From: Ruminococcaceae bacterium UBA5905
GTDB lineage: Bacteria; Bacillota; Clostridia; Oscillospirales; Acutalibacteraceae
Direction: 5' to 3'
NCBI GenBank assembly: GCA_002431285.1
Contig: DJEF01000047.1
Span: 1,009-49,763, forward strand
DNA length: 48,755 bases
Shown: positions 25,913 through 33,004 of the stretch, piece after piece
How positions within the stretch are numbered: position 1 is the first letter of the stretch
Layout: the number at the start of each line of letters is the position of its first letter
The notes under the pieces: generated by a model
Seen by the model: only the letters and a program-made list of their open reading frames with translations
What the model was told of the DNA's origin: nothing
Database searches by the model: none
Made by a program: the position numbers and the translations under genes

Positions 25913-26563
25913 GTGAAACCGCTCACTCTGTTTGTCTGTGTAATGCTGCCCTATCTGATCGGCAGCATCAATCCATCCTACATTCTGGCCCGCTGCAAAG
26001 GCTTCGACATCCGGCAGAAGGGCTCCGGCAACGCCGGCGCGTCCAATGCCGTCATCACCATGGGTAAGAAGGTGGGCATCGCCTTTGCTCTGCTGGATAT
26101 CGGCAAGGGCTATATCGCCATCGCTCTGTGTCAATGGCTGTTCCCCGGCCAGCCCATTGTGTTGCCGCTGGCCGCTGCAGCGGTCATTGCCGGCCACATA
26201 TTTCCGCTGTTTATGGGTTTCCGTGGCGGCAAGGGATTGGCCTGTCTGGCCGGTGCGCTCATTCGCTACGATTGGCGGCTGTTCCTGCTGTTTCTCGCTG
26301 CCGAGGCTATTTTGGCGCTGGTGACGGACTACATCTGCGTGATCCCCCTGACCGCGTCGGTGGCCTTTGCCATCCTGTACGCCGTACAAACGCGCTATGT
26401 GCCGGGAATACTGCTGTTTCTGGTCATCGTCGCCATGATCTACTGTAAACACATGGAGAATCTCAGGCGCATCCGTGTCGGCACGGAAATGCACCTGAGT
26501 TATCTGTGGCACCCTAAAGAAGAAGAACGGCGTATGGAAGAGCATACTCCTCCGGAAACGTAA
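25913..26563 (+). CDS. plsY: Glycerol-3-phosphate acyltransferase PlsY
   Basis: Membrane enzyme that acylates glycerol-3-phosphate from acyl-phosphate, the first step of phospholipid synthesis; 216 residues. PYLIGSINPSYILARCKGFDIRQKGSGNAGASNA holds motif 1 (SINPSYI) and motif 2 (GSGNAGASN); motif 3 is GFRGGKGLA. About five membrane segments. The start is GTG at 25913 after AAGGAGG. It lies 15 bases after tmcAL. A 30-residue charged tail follows the last segment. Confidence 0.93.
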   Translation: MKPLTLFVCVMLPYLIGSINPSYILARCKGFDIRQKGSGNAGASNAVITMGKKVGIAFALLDIGKGYIAIALCQWLFPGQPIVLPLAAAAVIAGHIFPLFMGFRGGKGLACLAGALIRYDWRLFLLFLAAEAILALVTDYICVIPLTASVAFAILYAVQTRYVPGILLFLVIVAMIYCKHMENLRRIRVGTEMHLSYLWHPKEEERRMEEHTPPET

Positions 26564-26569
26564 GAACCG

Positions 26570-26607
26570 TCCGCAGACCCTGCCCGCCGGCAGAGCCTGC
26601 GGATTTT
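26570..26607 (+). terminator. Terminator of tmcAL-plsY
   Basis: Outer arms TCCGCAG and CTGCGGA with an inner CTGCC/GGCAG stem, then TTTTCCTTT, seven bases after the plsY stop. Confidence 0.75.
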
Positions 26608-26637
26608 CCTTTGTCTATAATTTCATTATATGCAGAC

Positions 26638-26666
26638 TTGATTTTTTGCCGAAAATACGCTACAAT
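26638..26666 (+). promoter_or_regulatory. Promoter of rpe
   Basis: -35 TTGATT, 17-base spacer, -10 TACAAT, 37 bases before the rpe ATG. Confidence 0.75.
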
Positions 26667-26703
26667 AGGGAGTGTTATTTTGTCGGAATGGAGTCGGAAT
26701 TGT

Positions 26704-27348
26704 ATGAACGTGTCTCCCTCGATCCTCACCTGTGATTTTGCCCACGGGGAGGAAGCCATGCGATTTGTGGATCGCTGCGGCGCGGATATGGTGCATTTGG
26801 ATGTGATGGACGGTGTATTTGTGCCGAATCTCAGCTTTGGCCCCGCCGTGATTGCATCGCTGCGCCCGTACACCGCGCTGCCCTTTGACGTGCATCTGAT
26901 GATGCAGCACCCGGATCGGCTGGTGGAGGCCTTTGCCAAGGCCGGCGCAGACATTCTCAATATCCATCTGGAATGCGTCGATCCGATCGACGATACCCTG
27001 CGGCACATCCGCTCTCTGGGCAAAAAAACCGCCGTCACCCTCAAGCCCGCCACCCCCGCCGAAGCGGCTTTCCCCTATTTGGAGCAGGTGGACATGGTGC
27101 TGGTGATGACGGTGGAGCCGGGCTTCGGCGGTCAATCATTCATGGCAGACATGATGCCGAAGGTGACCGCCCTGCGTCGGGAGATTGACCGGCGGGGCCT
27201 GCCCGTTCGGCTGGAGGTGGACGGCGGCATCGGAGAAAAAACCGCCCCCATCGCCGCCGCTGCCGGCGCAGATGTGGCGGTGATCGGCAGCGCCCTGTTC
27301 AACGCCGCCGACCCGCAGGCTTTAGTGCGGCAGGTGCAGGCGCTCTAA
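26704..27348 (+). CDS. rpe: Ribulose-phosphate 3-epimerase
   Basis: Interconverts ribulose-5-phosphate and xylulose-5-phosphate in the pentose phosphate pathway; 214 residues, a TIM barrel. Motifs are SPSILTCDFAH, MVHLDVMDGVFVPNLSFGP (metal-binding His and Asp), FDVHLMM, MTVEPGFGGQSFM and LEVDGGI. The ATG at 26704 has GGAG ten bases upstream and falls after the promoter; the longer frame crosses the promoter and was rejected. Its stop overlaps the converging MecA-like gene. Confidence 0.97.
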   Translation: MNVSPSILTCDFAHGEEAMRFVDRCGADMVHLDVMDGVFVPNLSFGPAVIASLRPYTALPFDVHLMMQHPDRLVEAFAKAGADILNIHLECVDPIDDTLRHIRSLGKKTAVTLKPATPAEAAFPYLEQVDMVLVMTVEPGFGGQSFMADMMPKVTALRREIDRRGLPVRLEVDGGIGEKTAPIAAAAGADVAVIGSALFNAADPQALVRQVQAL

Positions 27349-27896
27349 GACAGCCGGTGCGGTTCCTCGACGGGAGCGCCCAGGAGCGTTTCCAGCGCCC
27401 GTCCGGCGCACAGTAGCCGCCCGTGTTCCTCCACCGCCGCCGCTGCGGCGGCGCCGTAGCCCAGCGGTTCGCCGTAGGTGCATAAAAGCCGCCGCAGGCT
27501 CAGCGGCAACGCTCCGACGGTGTGCACCACCAGACGATATTCGCCGTTCAGCTCATATAACGATGTGCAAGGGGCGTCTGGGACAGCCCTCCACCGCTCG
27601 GCCAGCGCATACAGCGCCTCTAGATCCCGTGGACGGAACACCAATGCGCCGCCCATCGCACGGCGGCGGGGCGTCAGCAACAGCACACAGCCTCCGTCCA
27701 CCGGTATGACCTCGGCCAGCGCCGGGGCGCAGCGCTTCCCCTGCTGCCGGGAGGCTGCCGACAGCAGTTTCTCCAGCATTCGGCGGGTGCGCAGCTCGCT
27801 CCCATCCATGGTCTCCATGGTCACGCCGAACCGCGTCAGTTCGCCGGAGGACAGCCAGACACGCAGACACCCATTACTCAATGATTCGATTTTCAC
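27345..27896 (-). CDS. MecA-like adaptor protein
   Basis: A 183-residue protein resembling MecA, the adaptor that delivers substrates to ClpC. The N-terminal part matches the family pattern well: VKIESLSNGCLRVWLSSGEL, then a MLEKLLSAASRQQG helix and VDGGCVLLLTPR. The C-terminal part is more divergent and Ala-rich, as in many clostridial members. The start is a GTG at 27896 with GGAGG seven bases upstream. Target and partner ATPase are not in the window. It converges on rpe with a 4-base overlap of the stops. Confidence 0.72.
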   Translation of the reverse strand: MKIESLSNGCLRVWLSSGELTRFGVTMETMDGSELRTRRMLEKLLSAASRQQGKRCAPALAEVIPVDGGCVLLLTPRRRAMGGALVFRPRDLEALYALAERWRAVPDAPCTSLYELNGEYRLVVHTVGALPLSLRRLLCTYGEPLGYGAAAAAAVEEHGRLLCAGRALETLLGAPVEEPHRLS

Positions 27897-27950
27897 CGTG
27901 ATTCCTCCGTTTCCGAGACCCGTCCGGCAGCGGACGGTGGATTCACATAC

Positions 27951-27979
27951 AATGTACGACCGATTTCCCCGCGGCACAA
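27951..27979 (-). promoter_or_regulatory. Promoter of the MecA-like gene
   Basis: On the minus strand -35 TTGTGC, 17-base spacer, -10 TACATT, 54 bases before the GTG start. Confidence 0.5.
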
Positions 27980-28033
27980 TACGGAAATTGCTCACGGAAG
28001 GAATTTCCGACCCTTGCAGAAAGGTGTGTTCCT

Positions 28034-29302
28034 ATGAAAATGTTTCTTCCGGGCCTGGCTCTCCCCTTTCAGAAGGGCGAAGCGCCCGATCAGCCGGTGG
28101 AGGTATTCCGCCCCACGGCGCCGCTGCGCATTCCGCTGATGCTGTCCGCCGTCGACACCGCGCCGAAAGCGCCTCAGCTGGAGACGGACAGGCATGTTGC
28201 CCGCGGGACTGTACTGTTGGAGGAGCCGGAAGGTATTCCGGCCATCGCCGATTGCGCCGGTACGATTTCCGGTACCGTGGTGGTCGATCATCCCCAGTAT
28301 GGAGAAATGCTATGCGCCGAGGTGCATCCGGAAGGGGATGACAGCGAAACGCTGCCGATCACCCCGGCCGGCGAGATCACGGCGCAGACGGTGCTCACCG
28401 CTGCGCGGGAGGCGGCCATCTACGACGAGCTGGACGGCGCTTGCCTGATCGACAAGCTCACCGCCTGGCAGCTGCCCCGGGACGATGCTGCCGCCCTCCG
28501 CTCGGTGCTGGTCGCCGACGCCACGGAGAATGACGTATTCGGCAGCGCCGCATGGGCCGCCCTGGATGAGAATGCCGAGGCGGCGCTGGACGGTCTGCAA
28601 TTGGCCGCCCGCGCGCTGCATTTCACCCAGTATCACATTGCCGCCATGCTGCCGAAGGAAAAGCGCCGCGCGCTGAAACGGGCCGTCGGCCGGGAACACA
28701 TCTACATTGTGGGCGACGAGTATCCGGTCACGGTGTTCGCCGACGGGCGCGCGGAAGTTTTCCGCATCGGAGTGCAGGCGTGTATCGCGCTGTCCCATGC
28801 GGTGCGCCGCGGCGAAAAATCCACCGGCACGATCCTCACCGTCGCCGGCAGCGGCGTGCGGAATTCCCGTAATCTGCGGGTGCCCTACGGCACGGATATT
28901 GCGGAGATTCTCCGCTACTGCAAAGCCGACAGTGAAGCCACCGTGATCCTGGGCGATGCCATGAACGGTCTGGCCATCGGGGATGTGCACACCCCGCTGC
29001 TGCCCGGTGTCACCACACTGCTGGCCATCCGGGATTACCCGGTGCGGATGCCGCAGCCATGCATCGGCTGCGGCCGGTGCGCCGCCGTCTGCCACATGGG
29101 TCTGCTCCCCTATGAGATCGTCCGGCGGCAGGAAAATATGCACTACGAGCGGCTGCGCCATCTGGCGCCGCAGGAATGCGACGGATGCGGGCTGTGCTCC
29201 TACATCTGCCCGTCTCAGCGGGATGTGGCCGCCACCGTTCTGGCCGCCGGAGAAAGCAACGGAACCATGTTCCTGGATTGGGGAGGCGATCACGATGAAT
29301 AA
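28034..29302 (+). CDS. rnfC: RnfC-like subunit, divergent (NADH motif lost)
   Basis: Peripheral subunit of an Rnf-type membrane complex, 422 residues. The order of a normal RnfC is kept: barrel-sandwich start (ARGTVLLEEPEGIPAIADCAGTISG), Rossmann-like middle, SLBB-like part and two [4Fe-4S] motifs (Cys343/346/349/353 and Cys382/385/388/392). The glycine-rich GLGGAGFPTH motif that binds NADH/FMN is absent; the aligned stretch reads IYDELDGACLIDKL (129-142), and the following NGxECEPYLT segment reads VADATENDVFG. It is probably not a functional NADH site. First gene of a four-gene overlapping cluster. Confidence 0.85.
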   Translation: MKMFLPGLALPFQKGEAPDQPVEVFRPTAPLRIPLMLSAVDTAPKAPQLETDRHVARGTVLLEEPEGIPAIADCAGTISGTVVVDHPQYGEMLCAEVHPEGDDSETLPITPAGEITAQTVLTAAREAAIYDELDGACLIDKLTAWQLPRDDAAALRSVLVADATENDVFGSAAWAALDENAEAALDGLQLAARALHFTQYHIAAMLPKEKRRALKRAVGREHIYIVGDEYPVTVFADGRAEVFRIGVQACIALSHAVRRGEKSTGTILTVAGSGVRNSRNLRVPYGTDIAEILRYCKADSEATVILGDAMNGLAIGDVHTPLLPGVTTLLAIRDYPVRMPQPCIGCGRCAAVCHMGLLPYEIVRRQENMHYERLRHLAPQECDGCGLCSYICPSQRDVAATVLAAGESNGTMFLDWGGDHDE

Positions 29303-30302
29303 ACTGCTGGCGCCGCACGTGCGCACCGAATCCCGCAGCCGCTCCATGCAGAACGATGTGCTGCTGGCCGCGCTGGTGCTGTGCGTATTCTCCGTCGTCA
29401 ACTACGGTGCACGGCCGGCCATCATTCTGGCGCTGACGGTTTTATCCGCTGTGATCACAGAATGGATCTGCCTGATGTTCCAACGAAAGAGCGGCAAAGC
29501 CGCTCTGGACGGCAGCGCCGCCGTCACCGGAGCGATCGTGGCGCTGGTCATGTCGCCTATGAGCGCCTATTGGGTTCCGATGCTGGGCGCTGCCTTTGCC
29601 ATACTGGTGGCAAAGGTGCCTTTCGGCGGCTACGGGCGCAACGTGTTTAACCCGGCCGCCGCCGGCATCGCCGTGCTGTCCTATTGTTTTCCCAAACGGG
29701 TATTCACCTATCCGGCCCTGTCGGCAGCCGTTAAGCTGCCGCTGAACTGGGATCTGTTCCTGTCCCCCACGGTCACGGAGACCTCGCTGGCCGCACAGCT
29801 GCGCGCCGGGGCCACCCCTTCCGTCACCCGTATGCAGCTGCTGCTGGGAGACTTTGCCGGACCGATCGGCGCTACCGCCACTCTGATCCTGCTGGCCTGC
29901 GCCGCCTATCTGCTCTGCCGCCGCAGCGCCTCTCCCTATCTAATGCTGCCGTATCTGATCACCTGCTGTATACTGGCATGGCTGATCCCCTATACCGGCA
30001 CCGGCCGGGTGTACGGCACCATGGCGCAGATGTGCTCCGGCTATGTGCTGTTCACCGGCGTGTTTCTGCTCAACGATCCGGTGACGACCCCCCGTTTCCG
30101 CCTGGGGCGGATCGTGTATGGCGTACTCACCGGCATCCTGGTGATGCTGCTCCAGCACATCGGCCGGGTGGAAGCCGGCAGTTGCTTTGCCATCCTCATC
30201 ATGAATGTGTTAGCGCCCATCGTGGATCGCTGGAGCTGGCACGTCTGGCGGTATATCACCAAAACGCTGCGTATCCGACGGGAGGTGAACGCTCATGAGT
30301 AA
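29295..30302 (+). CDS. rnfD: RnfD-like membrane subunit
   Basis: Integral membrane subunit, 335 residues with about nine or ten hydrophobic segments. Family signatures are DGSAAVTGAIVALVMSP, GGYGRNVFNPAAAGIAVLSY and LLNDPVTTP. The expected covalent-FMN site reads RAGATPS, so the acceptor Thr174 is present although the usual serine of SGAT is alanine. In normal complexes RnfD carries flavins in the electron path across the membrane. It overlaps rnfC and rnfE by 8 bases each. Downstream of it one would expect rnfG, which is missing. Confidence 0.9.
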   Translation: MNKLLAPHVRTESRSRSMQNDVLLAALVLCVFSVVNYGARPAIILALTVLSAVITEWICLMFQRKSGKAALDGSAAVTGAIVALVMSPMSAYWVPMLGAAFAILVAKVPFGGYGRNVFNPAAAGIAVLSYCFPKRVFTYPALSAAVKLPLNWDLFLSPTVTETSLAAQLRAGATPSVTRMQLLLGDFAGPIGATATLILLACAAYLLCRRSASPYLMLPYLITCCILAWLIPYTGTGRVYGTMAQMCSGYVLFTGVFLLNDPVTTPRFRLGRIVYGVLTGILVMLLQHIGRVEAGSCFAILIMNVLAPIVDRWSWHVWRYITKTLRIRREVNAHE

Positions 30303-30948
30303 GCCGAAAAAGGTGCGGGCCCACGCCTGGCAAGCGGTCAGTGACTTTGTGGAGAATGCCGTCACCAACAACATTGTGCTGTTCCAGGGCATGGGGCTGT
30401 GCCCGGTGATCGCCGCCGGCGTCTCGCTGAAAAACGGCGTTGTGCTGACGGTCTGCACCGCGGTGGTGCTGCTGCCCCTGAGCGTGCTGTTTTCCGTGTG
30501 GGGCAATCGACTGCCGAAATGGCTGCGCCCGGCGGTATATGTTCTGCTGGCCTCACTGCTGCTGGTGGGCGCCGCCTATCTGCTGGAAACCCGCATCTCC
30601 CCGGAACTGTATGCCAAGCTCTATCTGTTCATCCCCCTCATGGGAGTGAATCTGCTGTATACCCGCAGCATGGATTTCGTGGTGCGGGCGCCGCTGGCGG
30701 AAACCACCATGGACGCGCTGGGTAGCACTGTGGGCTTCGGCGCGGTGATCTGCTTGATCTCCGCCTTGCGGGAAATGGCGATCAGCAACACTCTGTGGGA
30801 TCGCCCGTTGCATTTCACCGTGGATCTGCCCGAGGCTGCCTCCCCCTTTGCCGCATTCATACTGCTGGGCTTTATGTCTGCGCTGCTGCAGTGGGGACGC
30901 CAGCGGGTAGCCGCCTATTTCCGTCGGAAGGAGGAGGAATCCGCATGA
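30295..30948 (+). CDS. rnfE: RnfE-like membrane subunit, one cluster cysteine lost
   Basis: Integral membrane subunit, 217 residues with about six membrane segments. NNIVLFQGMGLCPVIAAG keeps the first half-membrane-helix cysteine (Cys36). The second conserved cysteine, in a VNC motif after FIPL, is replaced: FIPLMGVNLLYTRSMDFV, with Leu120. In normal Rnf/Nqr, RnfA and RnfE each give two cysteines to an intramembrane [2Fe-2S] cluster. It overlaps rnfA by 4 bases (ATGA). Confidence 0.88.
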   Translation: MSKPKKVRAHAWQAVSDFVENAVTNNIVLFQGMGLCPVIAAGVSLKNGVVLTVCTAVVLLPLSVLFSVWGNRLPKWLRPAVYVLLASLLLVGAAYLLETRISPELYAKLYLFIPLMGVNLLYTRSMDFVVRAPLAETTMDALGSTVGFGAVICLISALREMAISNTLWDRPLHFTVDLPEAASPFAAFILLGFMSALLQWGRQRVAAYFRRKEEESA

Positions 30949-31559
30949 GCTTTCTGCATATGATATGGGCGGAGATCTCCGACCTGTTCTCCTTCTTCGT
31001 GGTCATTGCGTTGCTGCAAAACATTGTGCTGACCACCGGTTTCGGCTCCTCCATCATGCTGCACGTGGTGCGCAAACCGAAGAACATCTGGCTGTTCACC
31101 GCCGTGCTGACCGGCTTTTCGGTGCTGACGTCCCTGATCGCCTATCCGCTGGATCGTCTCTGCGGCACCGCGATCACCAACTTCTGGCGGCCGCTGATGG
31201 TCTCCGGCATCACCGTGGTGCTATATATCCTCGCCCACGGCATCCTGCACCGGTGGTTCCCGGAGCTGTATCACCGCATCCGGCACACTCTGCATCTGGC
31301 AGCCTTCAACAATCTGGTGCTGGGCATCGCTCTGATCACCAACGTGCAGTTCACCGCCAATCTGGGTGCCACCATCGGTCTGTCGGTGGGCGCCTGTCTG
31401 GCCTTCGGTCTGCTGACCTGGATCACCGCCGAGGGCATCGAGCGTCTGGATAACCCGGATATTCCCAAGGCGTTCCGGGGGATGCCCGCCACCCTGGTCT
31501 ACATCGGTTTGGTGGCGCTGGCGCTGATGGGGTTTGCTTCCAATTTCAGCCTGATATAA
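30945..31559 (+). CDS. rnfA: RnfA-like membrane subunit, both cluster cysteines lost
   Basis: Paralog of RnfE in inverted topology, 204 residues, about six membrane segments. NIVLTTGFGSSIM aligns without gaps to the usual NFVLSQFLGICPF, with Ser36 where the cysteine should be; AAFNNLVLGIALI aligns to TTNCAVLGVAL, with Asn123 for the second cysteine. The family tail DIPKAFRGMPATLVYIGLVALALMGF is intact. The ATG at 30945 has AAGGAGGAGG upstream. The next gene is not rnfB but a glycosidase-like gene 25 bases on. Confidence 0.88.
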   Translation: MSFLHMIWAEISDLFSFFVVIALLQNIVLTTGFGSSIMLHVVRKPKNIWLFTAVLTGFSVLTSLIAYPLDRLCGTAITNFWRPLMVSGITVVLYILAHGILHRWFPELYHRIRHTLHLAAFNNLVLGIALITNVQFTANLGATIGLSVGACLAFGLLTWITAEGIERLDNPDIPKAFRGMPATLVYIGLVALALMGFASNFSLI

Positions 31560-31584
31560 CCATCTTCCCGTAGGAGGGGTACTT

Positions 31585-32787
31585 TTGAAACAGAAACTGC
31601 ATCGCCGTCGGCAACGGATCTTCAAGCGCCGCAATCCGCTCCTGTCCGTCCTCAAATGGGCACTCCCGACCGTTGTGATCGTTGCGCTGGGATTTTTCGG
31701 GGCTAAATACTTTACCGAGCATCCGGTCTCACCGGGGAAAGAGCCCACCTCCTCCGCCCCGGTTTCACCGCCGACGGACGGTTCATCCGACAGCGCATCC
31801 TCCGACACCACCCATGATACGGACACCGAAGCACTCCGCGCGCTCAAGGCATTTTACCTGCCGGCCGGAGCGCTTACCGATGAGACGGCGCTTCAAGACA
31901 CCCTGTCCCGCGCCGCTCAGGCCGGGATGGACAGCGTCATTCTGGACATGAAGGACGCCGACGGGCGCCTGCACTATCGCTCTGCCGTACCGCAGGCGAT
32001 ACAGGTCAACGCCTTCGCGGATACCGCGAAAGACCTGACCGCGGTGCGCGCCCTGTTTGCCTCGATCCGCGCGGCCGGCTTACAGCCCATCGTCCGGATG
32101 TACGCTTTTCAGGATAACGCCGCCGCCCGGGCGCTGGCGGATTGCCGCATCGGCTATCAGGGACAGCCCGGCTGGGTCTGGTACGACGGCGACCCGAAAA
32201 ACGGCGGCAAAGCATGGCTCAACCCCTATTCCGACGCCGCGCAGCTCTACATCATTGATCTGGCAAAGGAGCTGCGGGACGCGGGCGCCGCGGCGGTTCT
32301 GCTGGACGGTGTGCAGTTCCCCGCCTACACGGTGAGCGCCGATTTCGGCACCTCCTCCAACACGACGCTGAGCCACGGCGAGGTGCTGCGGGCCTTTGTG
32401 GAGCACGCCCGCAAGCTGCTGGGAGATTCCTGCCCGGTGCTGCTGGCCTGCCCGGAGTCCGGCGCGCTGGGAACCGACACCCGTTCCTACGGCGCTAATC
32501 CGCTGACTTTCCACGCCACATTCGCCGCCCCGCAGCTCACCATCCCCGCCGCCACAGCCGACGAGTCCGGGCTGGCAGAAATGCAGACACGGCTGAACCA
32601 GCTGACCGCCCGGGTCAAGGTGATGGCCGCAGACGAGCAACCCGTGCTGTCGCCCATTCTGCAAACCGATAACACCTCCGCCGAGGCGATGAAACAGGCC
32701 ATCGCCGCCTGCCAGGCCGGTGGGATCACCTCCTACATCCTGTTTCACCCGCAGGGACAATACGATTTCGCGGCTATACAGAACTGA
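31585..32787 (+). CDS. Membrane-anchored putative glycoside hydrolase (DUF4015/COG1306-like)
   Basis: A 400-residue protein with a basic cytoplasmic start, one membrane segment (about 24-40), a Ser/Thr/Pro-rich linker (about 48-80) and an extracellular TIM-barrel-like domain. SVILDMKDADGRLHYRSA, PIVRMYAFQDN and VWYDGDPKNGGKAWLNPYS are typical of the putative glycosyl hydrolase family DUF4015. The substrate is unknown; cell-wall or capsule glycans are plausible. The start is TTG at 31585 after AGGAGGGG. It is 25 bases after rnfA, so cotranscribed, and a terminator follows. Confidence 0.82.
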   Translation: MKQKLHRRRQRIFKRRNPLLSVLKWALPTVVIVALGFFGAKYFTEHPVSPGKEPTSSAPVSPPTDGSSDSASSDTTHDTDTEALRALKAFYLPAGALTDETALQDTLSRAAQAGMDSVILDMKDADGRLHYRSAVPQAIQVNAFADTAKDLTAVRALFASIRAAGLQPIVRMYAFQDNAAARALADCRIGYQGQPGWVWYDGDPKNGGKAWLNPYSDAAQLYIIDLAKELRDAGAAAVLLDGVQFPAYTVSADFGTSSNTTLSHGEVLRAFVEHARKLLGDSCPVLLACPESGALGTDTRSYGANPLTFHATFAAPQLTIPAATADESGLAEMQTRLNQLTARVKVMAADEQPVLSPILQTDNTSAEAMKQAIAACQAGGITSYILFHPQGQYDFAAIQN

Positions 32788-32860
32788 GCGTTTCCGGTGT
32801 TCCCACAAGCCAGTGTACGCTGCGGGCTCTCGTCCTGCCACAACAATACTATGTAAAATA

Positions 32861-32907
32861 AAACACGGCGCATGGGGCTCATACTCCCGTGCGCCGTGTT
32901 TCGTTTT
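32861..32907. terminator. Bidirectional terminator between the glycosidase gene and prfC
   Basis: Arms AAACACGGCGCA-GGG and CCC-TGCGCCGTGTTT pair almost perfectly, with a CGTTTTT run on the plus strand and TTTTATTTT on the minus strand. It lies 73 bases after the glycosidase stop and about 100 bases after prfC. Confidence 0.9.
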
Positions 32908-33004
32908 TCTGTTTCAAGGCTTTGAGGAAAGCGTCGGTCATGATGAGACCATGCATAAAAGGGGGGCCACCGTTTCGGGCACAGTTGTCCCCCGTTCATC
33001 CCAT

